A stretch of DNA of 64,000 nucleotides, taken from positions 283,690,941-283,754,940 of the forward strand of contig JBOZIK010000001.1 in assembly GCA_051453625.1 (NCBI GenBank), read 5' to 3'. Position 1 is the stretch's first letter. Every line of letters starts with the position of its first letter. Of this stretch, positions 1 through 14,185 are shown piece by piece. This DNA comes from Welwitschia mirabilis (Eukaryota; Gnetophyta; Gnetopsida; Welwitschiales). The notes under the pieces are model-generated. The model was not told the origin of the DNA. It was given only the letters and a program-made list of their open reading frames with translations, and searched no databases. A program made the translations under genes and the position numbers.

Positions 1-949
1 ATGTAAAAACCATTTATAATTGTTTAAATAATCATGTTTTAGATGAAATTTAGGTGTAACAAATATCTTATATTTATAGGATATATAGTTGAAATAAATA
101 TGTTATGTTTAAAGGAAATCTAGGCATAAAAAATATGTTATCTTTAGAAGCTATTTTTGGTAAAACATGTAAGAGGATAATATTGAAGGATTCATTCATG
201 ATAAAAATTCCTCTTAAATACTTATAAATAAGTGGATGTAATGAGGTGAAGAGTATTCTTTAAAAGTTGGATTTTAAAAGATAAAAGTATGAGATCTTAG
301 AGTTGGGAGCTTGAAATAAGACCTTCATTGGAAATTAAGGATAACATTCCTTATATAAGATCTTGTCTTAATTGTATTTTCTATTAAAGGCTATCAAGCA
401 TCAAAGTGATCAAAGTGCTAAAAGCCAAGATGAGACTTTTAGAGGCCACTATTAAGGAGATCTTACAAAATCTCTACTAGAAGTAATTTTAGTCTATATG
501 TTTATAATTTTAATATCATTAATCTATAATATTTTTTTTCTAAATATATCCCTTTTATTTTATATTTCTTATTGAATACATAATTCTAAAATGTTCTTGT
601 GGTTTTTATTATGTTATCTTTGCATCAATAAATGTATGATCTTTAGTGATTTACGAAAATCTCTTAGACAAGACTCCTATAATATAATTGAATAGATTTT
701 TACTTAAGAAATAATAGATAAGATAATAATTCAAATATTTATCTATTTTAAAGGTACCTATTCTGTGAAACATTCATCACATTCAAAATATTTTCATGCA
801 TCTCTGAAATTTTAAGGATCTAATATAAGCTTGATTAACTAGTAAACATCATAGATAATATATCTAATATGTATTTTTCATTGTTTATTTTAAATTCACT
901 TTCAAATTTATGAAGTCATCTAAAGAAAGAATCAAGTTTAAAGATCTTC
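1..949. other. unassigned AT-rich DNA
   Basis: No reading frame of useful length and no recognisable repeat or domain was seen on either strand. The stretch ends at a CACTA-type terminus at 950. Confidence 0.5.
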
Positions 950-1410
950 CACTACAAGAAAAAACCACATAAAGAACACTATTTGAACACTATTTAATGT
1001 TTTGTTGACTTATAAATCATGTCATAATTAGTGTCATAGATTGAGATTTTATTAAAACTCGTATTTATATATAGTAATAACATAGTTCCATTTATAATAC
1101 ATTAATGACACTACAAATAACATAAAATGATACACATAATAGTTCCTTCTAGAATACATTGACAAAAATAAAAATAACGTATGATGATACAAATAATAAT
1201 TCCATCTATAATATAGATAAATGATAACACTACTTTGTTAGTATCAGATATAGTTCTTTTATGAAACTACTAAAGTAGTATTGGGTATCAGTTTTTATAG
1301 GACTATTGAAGTAGTACCATCTTTTATAGCACTCTTACAATAGTATTATGTATAATTTATAGCACTAGCTATAGTTTTTTATGGTACCACTAAAGTAGCA
1401 TCATATATAT
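950..1410 (+). mobile_element. CACTA (En/Spm-like) terminus with subterminal repeats
   Basis: Position 950 begins CACTACAAGAAAAAACC, the typical terminal inverted repeat of plant CACTA DNA transposons. It is followed by subterminal repeats, which are known as transposase-binding sites in this superfamily. From about 1079 a 58-bp unit (around 'atagttcc.tctataatac.tt') recurs two to three times, then from about 1235 to 1400 a 35-40 bp unit containing 'actactaaagtagta' recurs about four times. That core is self-complementary. A matching opposite end (TTCTTGTAGTG with the same subterminal repeats) was not found, so the element is either truncated or ends elsewhere. Confidence 0.6.
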
Positions 1411-2784
1411 TTTAGATAAAATTTTAAATCCATTTCTCCCATCATTTTACTCTAATTTTTTATGTGATCTAAATAATAGATCTAGTAAAAAAATCAAATA
1501 TATTATAAATTGAGTTAATTCAATTTTTTCTTCCTTCTTATGTGTTTCTTAAATCTTCATTTCTCTTAAAGAAGTTCTCAAAAACTATAATGAGATCAAA
1601 TTCTATGTATCAATTTAAAATATATTCATCATTATCAGTACTAATATGTTTCTTATCCATCATTATCAATATCAGCAAAATAACATCCAATATGCAATGA
1701 GTATTTCATGTAAATTATCCAAACAAATTTTATTTGTGTGGATTCTTATAAGAGGTTAGTAGTCTACTATTATAGAAGTCTTGGTAAAAATGGTATAAAT
1801 ATATCATTCCAAGTTTTGTAAAGATTTATCCAATGTACATGATTTTCACTAAATTTTTTAAAATATTAATAATTAGCAAGATTCTAAGAAATGTTTTACT
1901 TATTCATATTAAATTATACATTTTTAAATCATTAGATAAAGTATCATTAGGAAAAATTGAATAAATAGAAATTAGATATTATATAATTTAAGACATGTTA
2001 TTTAAAACATATTTTTTCTAGTCTAAATGTTTCATTTATTGTTATAAGAAAATTATTTTTCATTCTTTAATAAAAGAATACTAAATAGATTTTTGTATAT
2101 AAAAATTTAGACATGCATTTAATAATAACTTTAGATATATATGTTTCAAGATGAAATTTAATATTGTAGTATTGTTAAACAAATGATGAAGAACACACTG
2201 CAAAGGAAAGAAAGGAACAATTAGCATTAAACATAGTACTGCTATTACATTAGACTTTGAGATTAGGTTGTAACATGAGTAGTATTAGAATTTTGAGGAG
2301 TAATCATACTCTCCTTACCTAGTTCTAAAGATAGGTCTTCAAGGGTGGAATTTGAGGAATAGATCCTAAAGACAAAATATTGCAATAACTTCATCAAACT
2401 TATTTTAGCTAAATTTGTTTTAGTATATGAAGTTTTCTATAAGTGCATTAACTAAAAAAAACACATTCTGAGAACATTCACTAACTTGTAAAATGTATCC
2501 ATTGATTGTGCACTTAATTACCACTTTTATAGAATTAAATACCTATTAAAAGTTTAGTACATCACTCTTATGATTTGATTTTATACCATTAATATCTTGT
2601 CATTCCTAATCTCTTATATTCTCTANNNNNNNNNNTCATTCCAATTTATCTTCTTCTCTATAGGGTTATGATCCAATAAAACTTTCAAGTCAACCTGTGA
2701 AAGGTTGAAAATCATTTAACTATCATTATATGTATAGTCTAATAACAAAACACACAAAATAAGGATCTTTTATCACTATAACTA
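1411..2784. other. unassigned AT-rich DNA with a 10-N gap
   Basis: No coding signal or repeat structure was recognised. Ns occupy 2626-2635. Confidence 0.45.
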
Positions 2785-2960
2785 GGACTTTTAAAATAAA
2801 CACTAGTAGTGTTAGTAGCTTGAATGTTAATGCTACTTTTTTTCCTTTTTTTTTAGTTACTAAGATCTAGAAAAGTTTGCATAGATCAAAATAATCTATA
2901 AATAAAACATCAAAATTCAATATTTCTTCATAATAAGTTGAAAATTAATGAATAAGATAT
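2785..2960 (+). repeat. dispersed repeat, copy 1 (partner at 19,393-19,545)
   Basis: About 160 bp starting near 'aacactagtagtgttagtag' matches 19,393-19,545 in the same orientation, including the shared block 'aacatcaaaattcaatatt'. By eye the two copies are about 80 percent identical. The start is partly self-complementary (cactagtagtg). The family is not identified. Confidence 0.6.
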
Positions 2961-3114
2961 AATAAATATCATTATGTTTTCTAATAACAAATTTGATAGT
3001 ACACACTATTGAAAAATAACATAATTGATTTTATTCTTCATTCCTCTTATTATCATCACTTACATGATATGTATGAGAGGACAAGTTCGGAAAAAAGGAA
3101 GGGTTGGATGGCAT

Positions 3115-3142
3115 GGGATGGGGGAGGGGAAGAGGGGGAGGG
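3115..3142 (+). other. G-quadruplex motif
   Basis: Five runs of three or more G occur within 28 bases (3115-3117, 3120-3124, 3126-3129, 3134-3138, 3140-3142), separated by loops of one to four bases. This meets the usual G3+N1-7 quadruplex rule. It stands out in DNA that is otherwise about 70 percent AT. Confidence 0.85.
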
Positions 3143-3329
3143 TGTGTAATAAGGCCTAATATGGTTATAAAATGAGGTATTTAAAATTATAAATTTTAAT
3201 TATTTTAGAACTAAATTGCTACACCTAGATGTATTTTTGAATATTTTAAGAGATAAGAACATTATAGGCTTAATGAGTAATAATGCATTTTAATTTATTT
3301 TAAATAGGAATGCAATGCTTATGATTAGA

Positions 3330-3830
3330 AGGCCAAGATTTGAGGTGAATATGTAGAGCATGAAGGATCACTTCAACTTGTTTATTGTAAAGATGACTTA
3401 AAGTCACTTTTTCATGATCATATTTCATTCACTTACTATTGCAATTATTCTAGCTCATTTCGATGTTGGATGCATGACATCATAGCATATCAAAACCTCT
3501 TAGAATATCAGTAAATTAGAAATATACATTCTAAGAGATATAACTTAGTCATTTCTAGCCCTTTATAAGCTAATTTTGATGTTTTCATGTAATATCCATA
3601 ATAAATAATTTAATTAAATCAATTTACATTTTGAGAGTTTTAACGAATTGCAACAACATTTATGATGTATTTTGACACAATTATATGCAACTATTACCAC
3701 ATTGTGAGCATAAAACACATGTGAAAAATAAGAAGTTTTGATGCCTACATCACCCAAAACTAATCCTAGTGCATCTATATAAACCCTTGCACCCATTGCC
3801 AATTCCATATCATATATCTAATCTATTCAA
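3330..3830 (+). promoter_or_regulatory. possible LTR-type promoter with TATA box at 3776
   Basis: TATATAAA at 3776-3783 is followed by 'cccttgcaccc', as in many plant LTR promoters. The preceding 400 bp are less AT-biased than the neighbouring DNA. No second LTR copy, primer-binding site or pol domain lies nearby, so this could be a solo LTR or chance. A minus-strand frame of 64 codons across 3614-3808 is unrecognised. Confidence 0.3.
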
Positions 3831-6800
3831 ATATACAAAACTAATATTATGTTGTTTCCATGTATTATTTCACATTAGAATGAGTTTTACTTACATTTCT
3901 CTCTCTCATTTCTTCTCTTCCAAGTTGATCTTTTCTTGTTGTTAGCTTTGGAAGATTTTTTATTATTAATTCTTATTTATTATAGTGTCATACATTGGTT
4001 TTCATCCTCTTATATCCTTTAATATGTATTTTCCATTTTTTTCCCTTCCATTTCTATCCATCCAGATGATGTTATGGGCTAGTGAAGTGTACATGATTAG
4101 GCAGTGTATATGAGAAGAAGGCATTCTATCTTATAATAATTTAGATTAAACACTAACATAAATGGTTGTAATTGCATATAAAACCAATAAATATTCTCTT
4201 TCATTATGTTTGTATGCTTATGTTTACATGATTTGTTCTTTTTTGTCATGCATTGTGTTTAACTAGATTAGGTTTTTTTATAACATTTTGCATATTTAAT
4301 GCTACTAGGATTTTTATAAATTTTATAGCTATCATATAATTCTTAAATATTACATGTTTTATGGGTTTATATTAAATGAAACATGTGTTTCAATCCACTT
4401 CTCTATTATTTCATCCTTTTTTCTCATTTCTACTAATACCATTCCCTTACATTTTATTTGTTCTTCTAAAGCATTAAATAATGAATTATTTTTTCCTTAT
4501 TTACAATAGTATAGCTTTAGTATGAATATTTCTAATATGCTTAAACCTATATTTTAATACTCATTTTTGCATTTTTCCCTCTTTTCTCCCCTTTTTCTTT
4601 TAAAGTAAAAACTACTAAATTTTAGTGGTTATTCTGATCATAACTCTTTTTCTATAATTCTTATTTATATAAAACTTTACTAGGATCTTTTTTGTCTAAT
4701 TCATAACATTTTTATATGATTAGTTAAGACCTAATTCAGACGTTAAAATTTCATTTTTGGTTATTTATAGTTAACTTGTAGTTTTAATTAGATTTTTTTT
4801 TCAATCTGTGAAATCTTATCTTTTTTAATTTTGAATGTTGAATTTTTCTATCATCATTGATATTTATCAGAAATTTAATATCTAACATTATAGTATATTT
4901 TTAAGTATTTTTTAAGTACAAAATCTATTTTTTCTTAAGTTTTCTAGTTTTCTTAATATTCTTAGTCAAAAGAGAATTAACTGTATTTTTCATAGATTGT
5001 CTTAAGATCTATTTCGTAATTGTTTTTATTAATCTTACTAAGTTTTGAATATTTAATTACAAGGAATTAATTTAAATATATTCTAATTTATTTAATGGTT
5101 TTTAGAAATTTCAAGCCTATTTTCTTGGGTTTGTTTTCTGACTTTTCTCTTTTTCCTCTTCTTTCAATTAAAATATCATGGAATCAATTACCTTTTACTT
5201 TGACAGAATAAATTTTTATTTTTTTAAATTAATTACCATAGATTTATAATCTAATTCATATGTTACATCACTTTTGTAACTCACTTCAAGCCTAACTAAG
5301 AGTTATTTTGCAAGTTAAAAACATTAAGATTTAGTAAAAATGTTCTTAACATTAAATGGCATATTAACATTATGAATCAATTTTCCAAAGTGTTGTATTT
5401 TGATTCTAAGTTGATGTATAATTAGCATGGAATGGAATAAAACTTTTATATGACTCATACATATCCATTTTATATTATTTAGAGTAGTGAAATTTTCAAG
5501 AAAGATTATTTATGCATAGTAATGACTTAAGCTAGTTTTGACTACATTAACTCTGTCTATTATCTATGTGACTTATAAATGAATTTAGAGTGATAATAAA
5601 TGTTAATTAAAAATTATTTTTATTTTATTATATTAATTAAAAATTATTTTTAATTTATTATATTTTTCTCTTTAAATCTTATGAATTAAGCTTTCTACAA
5701 ATGTACTTTTTAAAGTTTATTATACATTATGTGTTTTAGTTACATGAATAATATTTGTATTTTTTAATGAATAATTATTTTGTAACATAAAGTAATAGTT
5801 TGATAAGATAATGTGAAATATTCTTCTTGAGGTCATATACCAAGTCCATTAATTTTGTACTCGTGAGCTTCAACTCTATGTACAATTTAACTTAGAAGAT
5901 TTATTTATTAGTTATTTTAAATCATTTATGCTTTATTTCTTTCTTCTAAGTTAATTATTATGTCAAGTATATAATTCGTTTTTTAAGCCTCCTCATTTTG
6001 AAAATTAAGTTTTTCCTTTAATCATCAAGCACTGGTACTAGTGATCGTGTGAGCATTCTTAACAATGCACTAGTCTACTTTCATTAAATATTTTAAATTT
6101 TTATATAAATCATATGCTAATTTTTATTTAAGAAAACATACTAGACTATGTAACCTAGGTGTAACAATACTAATAAAAGTGTTGACTAAATATTTAGGAT
6201 CTTTGTAATGTTAGAAATTTGCTAATTTTTGGCATTCCCAAATTTAAACATTTAAATTATACTTGTTTACATTTAATAAAGTAATCAATGATGGAAATTT
6301 TATAAAATTCATTTGTAAAACAAATCCAATCAATCTAATAATTCCTTATTTCATTAAGTGCACTTGACCCTATCATTATCACTTATTAAGAAAATTGTCC
6401 ATAATAATTGTTGTTATTATTTTTAACATTCCTTAGTTAAAACCGATTTTTAGTAAAGTAGATATACTCTTAATATTCTTCATAAGAACTAATAGTTTTT
6501 GCATACACTTTAAGTTGACCTTTTTAATGTATGCTTTAAAGTTCCTTTCTTTAATGGATTAACTTTGAGCTGTTTCATGAGAATCAAAAAGCTAGCTCTT
6601 GCATTTTTAAACATAACTGTTAATTTCTCCAACTGCTTTAGAACTAGTAGATGCTTTTGTAAATCATCATAAAATGTCTTGAATTCTTCCATTACATGCT
6701 TGGATAGATTGATGTACCTTTTCTTGGAGGAATTATGTTCCTTTCAAATCTCATAGGATAGAGTTTTAATTAATCCTCTATTTAATAGTATTGATATAGT

Positions 6801-7136
6801 TATTCATATAGTCCTTCATCATTTATTAATGTACACATTATTGAGATATCATAATTTTTGGTACGTGTTCTTCGTTTCTTTGTATCATAAGAAATATAGT
6901 TACTTAACTATTAAAGATTGAAATTAATGAAAAATTATAATAACTATCTTATCTATTACTAAAAATTATTAAAATTTATAATCTTAAGGCGTCTCAAAAA
7001 ATAGATAGATTTATGCTACCAAATGGTCTCTTACCCTGAAAGTGTGGCTTAGTTATGAAAACTAAATTTATTCTTAATCTAAATAATTTTTACTTAAACT
7101 AAGTGTACATGAGCTAATTAGATTTATAATATCATA
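3831..7136. other. unassigned AT-rich DNA
   Basis: No gene was recognised. A local duplication of an AT-rich 35-mer occurs near 5600-5660. The short minus-strand frame at 6510-6692 (60 codons, lysine-rich) has no recognisable domain and is not called as a gene. Confidence 0.4.
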
Positions 7137-8500
7137 TAAACATTACCTTAAAACCATCATGCCCTCTACTAAATGTAAACAATCTAAGTCATAAGCGTGA
7201 CATCCTATAGATACTAAATCAAAGCCATGATGTTGTATACTAAATGTATAGCATTCAAGTTAGATGAATGACATTCTAAATACATTAAATTACAATCATG
7301 ACATTCTATACTAATTGTATAAGGTCTCAATAGAATGTTTAATGTTCTATAGACACTCAATCAGAATCATGACACTTGATATTACGTGTATAAGTTCTAG
7401 GTTAATTACATCCTATAATTATCAGATTAGGATTATTGCATGTTATACTAAATGTACAAGATTTAACTATATGCATGATGTCTTATAAACATAAACTCAA
7501 AGCCATGATTTATTATACTAGATATACAATGTTAAGGTTATATCATGGTATCCTATAATCATGAAAGAAAAACTATTACATACTATACTAAGTGCATAAG
7601 GTTAAGGTTAAACATATGATACCATAAAGTCTTTAAATAAGAATCCTAGCATCCTATGTCTAGTGTACAAGGTTTAGTTTAGATTCATTGCACCTTGTGC
7701 TAAGTGTCTAAGATCCAAGTTAGACTCATAATTCCCTATAGATGCCAAATTTTAATCATGACCTATAATGCTAAGTGTATAAGATTCAAGTTAGATTCAT
7801 GCTATCTTATAGTCATCAAATCATAACCATGATTTCCTATATTAATTATACAAGAAATAAGTCAGGTGTGTGATTCCCTATAAATACAATATTAAAACTA
7901 TGATGGCATGCACTAAATGTAAAATTTCTAGTCAAATCCATGATTCTCTATAGTCATCAAATCAAAAACATGATTTCCTATATGAAATGTACAAGGATTA
8001 AGATAAATTAATGATTCCATATAGTCATTAAATCATAAACATGATGTATTATACTTAGTATAAAACATGTAGGTTAGATGGATGACACTGTATAGATACC
8101 ACATCAAAACCATGGATCCTTATAATGATTATACAAGGTTTAAGTTAGATTCATGATTTATTATAAACATTGAATTAGAATTATTATGTCCTATACTAAA
8201 TGTAGAATATCTAAATCAAATTCATGGCATTCTATAGACATCAAATCAAAATCCTAACCTTTTATACTTAGTGCATAAAGTTCATGCTAAATTTATAAGA
8301 CCTTATAATCATCAAATCAAAACTTTTATATCTTTTCTAAATGTACAAGATCTAGGTTAGATACATTATGCCTTATAATTATCAAATTAGGAATATAACA
8401 TCATATAATAAGTGTATAATATTAAAGTTAGATCCATAAATCCTCTAATTATTAAATTAGAATCATGATGTCCCATATGTATTAATAATATTACATTAAC
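7137..8500 (+). repeat. 71-bp tandem repeat (degenerate satellite), about 20 copies
   Basis: The box 'tatactaaatgta' recurs at about 7167, 7237, 7309, 7380, 7446, 7516, 7586, 7657, 7697, 7768, 7839, 7910, 7981, 8052, 8121, 8194, 8265, 8337, 8406 and 8474. Spacing is 70-72 bp except 66 bp once and 40 bp once. Each unit has two related parts of about 41 and 30 bp, both opening with a variant of 'catgat.tcctata'. The 40-bp interval at 7657-7697 fits loss of the shorter part. Units are quite divergent, so the array is old. Confidence 0.9.
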
Positions 8501-8930
8501 TCAAAATCAAAGTCATGGTATACTACACTGAGTTGATAATCGTATATTATGAAGTCAATGAAACTTTATTTACTTAAAACTAAAATCATAATTTCTGATA
8601 CTAAGTATATAATCTTACATTAACATAGAATCAAAATCATATTATCCTATATTAAGTCAATACCTTCCATTGTCTTAGAATCAAAATGATAGTATTGAAT
8701 ACTAAGTTAATAATCTTTCATTAACTTATAATTAAAATATTGATGATCTATATTAAGTTAATGATCTTTTATTAACTCAAAATTGGAATTACAATGTCTT
8801 GTGTTAATTCTATGACCTTTGTTATTTAGAATTAGAATCAGCACCCTATATTAAGTTAATAGCCTTATATCAACTCAAAATCAAAATTATAACATCCTAT
8901 AATAAGTTTATTATTTCATTTACTCAAATC
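8501..8930 (+). repeat. 50-bp tandem repeat continuing the 71-bp array, about 8 copies
   Basis: Immediately after the 71-bp array the spacing changes. The box 'tattaagttaata' recurs at about 8599, 8650, 8699, 8750, 8801, 8849 and 8899, intervals of 48-51 bp, each followed by 'catt.actcaaaatcaaaat'. The box resembles the 'tcctatactaagt' part of the 71-bp unit, so the two arrays look related by descent with a change of monomer length. Confidence 0.85.
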
Positions 8931-11900
8931 CAAAACCATGATTCCTAGGCTTAACATTAAAAAAATATTCCCACTTCTTTGCTATAAATGTTTTAATATT
9001 TTTACATGAGTCTGGATCAATAGGCCTAAAAAATTTCTCTAGATTTGGAAATTTAACCTATATTATCACCTTCATGTATGTATGCTCATTAACTTAAAAA
9101 ACCTCAACCCATGATTTGAGAGAAAGAAAAGTTAGACTAACATACCAAAGATCACATTAATAATTTCATTGGTATCCATTGATTTTTTAATAAAATTAAA
9201 TACATATATAATATGAATTCTTAGTATAATTATCAAATGATGTAATTACTTTGAAATCACCATTCTCCTATAGAAGAAAAGTTTTTTATATTATTGTTTA
9301 TTCTTTTATAAATGAAAAGCTTCCTTATATTGTTTTTATTATTTTACAATGTTGTGCAAAGGTATTTCTTGATATCCCATCTATACTTATGTAAAGATCC
9401 ACAAGGAGAAATTTATATTTCTCCTTCTCTTTTATAACATTCTTTAACAAATTTTTTAAAAACTCTAAATTGTATTTTAAAATGTAGTCTTCATCACTTA
9501 AGGCCCTGTATTTTATTGTGTTTCATCTATACATTGATTTCACCTCATATTACATGTACTATAAATTTCATTTACTTTATGTCTCTAGAATTTATCTTTT
9601 TAATACTAGGCATGTCTTTATAATTTTCTTTCTAACATAATGTCAAATGTGACTATAATAGGGCCATGTTATGCGGGGCAAGTAACTTAATGTATAGCTA
9701 AATATACTGTCCTTGTAAAATAGGAAACATCAATGTTACAAATTAATGAATTCACAACTTCACATATCTTATGGTTCTAATTTCCAATTGAGCTAGTGAA
9801 AAAGCTATGAATGAATGAATACACAAATGAATATGAAATTATAATCATGTAATGAAATATAATAGTATTCAAAATGAAATGAAAATCAATTCAAAAAAGG
9901 ATACATTAAATTTTTTTATTACTTTAAATAAAAATGTTATATGATTCATCAAACATGATGCTAACATTAATTCATAGATAGGTAGGTCTATCTACATAAA
10001 TAAGAAGTTAATCAGGATTACAATAATTATAATTATGATAATTGTATAAGTGGAACTAGGGTATTTATATCTAAAGATTTGGAAATTCCATAACCTTTCT
10101 ACATAATATTTAATGGGGTTACAAACCCCCAAGTAAGGTTGTGAGAAAGGTTTAAAATGTGTAATTCATGTAGTTATTAACATACTCATCTGGCAGCAAA
10201 ATATTTTTCTTATGTTGTAGTCAAATATCTAACTAGATTTAAGCTAACTCTAGATAAAGTATTCATACTATAAATATGCATGGAAGCCTAAACCACAATA
10301 ATTTTATGTGTTTCTTGTGATTCCTTTTGACTATATTTTACTACTATATCTATTTATATTAGTGTTTAAATTACCTAAGAGGATAATCGCTATATAGCAT
10401 ACCTTAGGTACTAAAATTTAATATGCATAATTTGGAAACCTTTATTCAATCCCCTTTCTCAAAGGAAATTCACCTATTGTTTAGAGGCCACGGCTAATCA
10501 CTAATTCAACTCATGAAAATGTTGAATGCTGAATCATCCAATATATAATAGAATAAGTTAATTTTAATTATTATAACCTTAGGAATATTTGTAGCCCTTA
10601 TAATATTTTAGGAAGTTTACTAAATTGTTTATTAATGAAGATATACCAAAGATTTAAATTATGGTTTTAGGCCTCTAGTGGCCTATAAGTTAGTTTTCAA
10701 GCAAACTATTCCTTACATCCACTTATTATTGAATCATCTTTCTTGAATTATACTAAATCTTCATTCAATCTTTCTAAAAAAAGGTGAAATAAGATAGATG
10801 ATATTTAGACACTATGTAAAATACAATCAAGAAATTATTTTATTATGCTTGAAATTCTTTTTTCATCCTTGAAAAATATGATAGTGATAAGTTTAACAAA
10901 TTCTTGCAAGAGTTGCAGCATCTAGACATCAAGTCTTGAGGCTTAATAAAAATTTAACAGATGTAGAGGATCTTTAGCTAGGAAGGGATAATTGGAGCAT
11001 AAAAAAACTCCTATCATGTATAGTATAACAGCCTCAAAGGAAGTAATGAAAGATCTAGCTAAAACATTTTTATTTACTTTCTTGTAGCTAACTTTAATAT
11101 CAACCTAAAATCTTATTCACTAAGATATTTAAAATTTTTTATATAGTATTCATCACATTGTATCCTTTAAGTAAAAGCTATTTCAACTTTCTATTTCTTT
11201 CTCTTTATAGTTAGGCTTTTAGGGGTCTGTGTAAGTTTTCTATCTATTGGAAAAGAAGTATGTTCAACATGTAAATAGTAAATTAGTTTATATTTTCTCT
11301 CTCCTTCTGGATCTTTCTTTTTTGATGTTAAGAGGTATGTGATCTTGTAAACTGCTTGGTTCAAAACCCTTAGGCTTACTTTCCTTAAATTGATACATCC
11401 AATTATAATGGATTTGTCTCTTATACATCAAAGTCCAAAAAGGAAGTGAAGAAAGGGCCTAATAATGCCTAGAAGTATTTTCCTACTATTTCATGCTATA
11501 AAATATAAAATACAAAACATATAAAGGTCTATTATTTTTCATATGGTTCAAAAAGATAAATGCATGGCCTTAAGTTTCACAAGGGCTTTATTTATATGAA
11601 AATATTTCTCTATCATTTTTGCTATTAATTGCCACTCAAAAGGATAAAAAATCATTTTCATTAAGTAGAGATAACCCTACTTAATATAATATACTTCAAT
11701 ATGCCATTATATCATATAGCTTCTCATTATTAGAAATTTATTAAAACATTATCTCAATTACAATATTGTACTTCTTGATAAGCTTGACTATTTCTCAGAC
11801 TCAAGAATTCATTAGTCTTTAGATCTTCTCCTAATTTAAAGTTTATTAAAGAGATATTACAAGTGTAGATTGGGTGATTTACCTTTTAATCATAGAGTAG

Positions 11901-14185
11901 ATAGATACTATTATGCATTTTTCTATTCAAATCCACATTGATAACTCTTCGGTAGTAACTCTAAATTCATGAAGAATAACATATATGGCACTCATGCATT
12001 ATTGAAGATTGGTAAAATGACCAATCAAATCAAGATATTTATTCATGTTAGTATTAATGAGGTTTACAGGGATACTAATTAGGAGGTAGTTAAGGATAAT
12101 CATAAGGATTATTAGCTTCTACCCACAAAGTCTTATTTAACCACAAAGACTAAAGAATAAATGCTTATCATGTTCTATGAAAGATCACATGGATTGCTTA
12201 TGATTAATAGAAGGGGAAATAATCTCTATGGGTCTAACTAATTTCATAAAAGATGTATGTCAAATTGGGAATCTAATTAATATAATATGGGAATAAACTT
12301 ATTACATGAAATAATGCATTGTATAGGAATCACTAGTGACGGGGAGGTAGAATGGTTAGGAGGATATGACGAATAAGGAATAGATGAATAAGGGGTAACA
12401 CAATGATTAGGAATATTGTAAAGGGGATTGTATAAAAATTAATGTAAAAAAAGTACCTACTATAATATCATCCCAAGACATAAGTTTTCAACTTCTATTA
12501 GTTTCTCTAAGGCTTTCAAATGTATCTACAATTCTTATAGAGTCAAATTATTTCTACAGTAGCTTTCAAACATAAAATTCTTCCATTACTATTTTTTTTG
12601 TAAAATCAAGATCATTTTTATGTGTATCATAGTTTTTATTATAAGATACAAAGGATGACTCATCTACTAAAGCAAGAATGAGTAATGAATAAAATATTTA
12701 GAAAGTAAGTATCTTTGTAGAGAAGATGCCTTTGTTGAGTTGCATGTTTTACATGGTTTCATGATGTTCATTATGCCATTCTTAAATTCCATTTAATTGT
12801 TGAAAATAAATACTGAAATTTGGATTGAAATTAGGATTTTCATACATCTAATAAATCCTTTTCACTCTATATATGTAGATAACATCAAGTGCACTCATGA
12901 AAGGATAACTCCTTTTGTCAAACCAAAAGCATGATTTTCCTTATGATATTACTTTTTCTAAGAAATAATTATTAAGTGTATTAAATTCATGTAAAAAGTA
13001 TTTTTTATAGTAAAAGTCATCTTTATAAGCAACACTAATTTAAAAAAAACATTTCTCTTATTATGAAGTAGCTTCAAAATTAAATCTTTACATACATATA
13101 TAACCCCATGTAGGATATTAAGTTGTGAATATCTAGAAGTACATAGTGATTTGAAATCTATTAGTTTTACTCTCTAATATGTCTAGTAGTTAACATGGCT
13201 ATGTGATATAATTGTAAATACCAACAAAATATCAATTCCCTCCATTTATTCCATTTGATAGTGAAAGTATAACCTGTCATCAATGGGTTATATTTACCCT
13301 TCTCAAAGATGAAAGAATGGTCTCGAGAAATGATTAAAATTTATGTTGACCTTTAAGATCCAAAGAAGAAACACATATCAGGTTATAATTCATTTCTTAA
13401 AATAATCCACAATCATTATTTTCTCTATAGTATCATTTGAATAATATTAAACATTCCACTGCTACTACAACATTTGCAACATGAGGACTTCCATTTTACG
13501 AGAATACTATTTGCAATATGATTACTTTGTGGATCATTTTCCTATGCACATATGTAGTTTAAATTATTAGGACATCCATAAAAGCATTTACATTTCTCTA
13601 TAATTGAATAATATGAGAAGGTGGATACATTCGTCTAGTAGTATAAAAAAAAAGGTGGCTCTTGATCATCAATTTTATTAGCAATATGGGTCTAGTAGTA
13701 TAAACAAAAGATAAACTTAAATACATTAAAAAAAACATTATTTAAAAAACTAAACAAAGAAATGAAAAAACTTGTTGAATCACTCAAATAAATCAAATAT
13801 AAGGAAATGGAGTGTTTTCACTAGCTAAGTTGTTTTTAATTATTATAAGGCTCTAATCGTACTACTTAGAAGTACCTTAATTTAGTTTTAAGAGAAACAT
13901 AGAAGATATGAATATGATAATTTTAGCATAGGTTGGGGTAAAAAGAGAGAGGGGTAAAAAGGATTTTTATACCTTGTAGGAACTAAAACATATTGCTACA
14001 ATATTTGCAATTCTTATCTTATGGCATAATAGCATTTTTGAAGAGAGTAAAAAACAACATACATGGGAGAGGATGATGGGATTACCTTGGAATGAAAGCA
14101 AGTTCTAATCCTACAACATCTGCATAATCTTCATCACAAACCTCTACATGTTTATTTGTAAAATTACAAAAATGTTACTCATTAC
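8931..14185. other. unassigned AT-rich DNA
   Basis: No transposase, retroelement domain or host gene could be recognised in roughly 5.2 kb on either strand. The minus-strand piece at about 14,100-14,145 could be a further degenerate exon of the adjacent beta-galactosidase fragment, but the match is too weak to call. Confidence 0.4.

Noticed and set aside
7137-8500. Regular repeats that might suggest a CRISPR array
   Set aside because: Units are contiguous and degenerate with no unique spacers or constant repeat, and the genome is a plant's.
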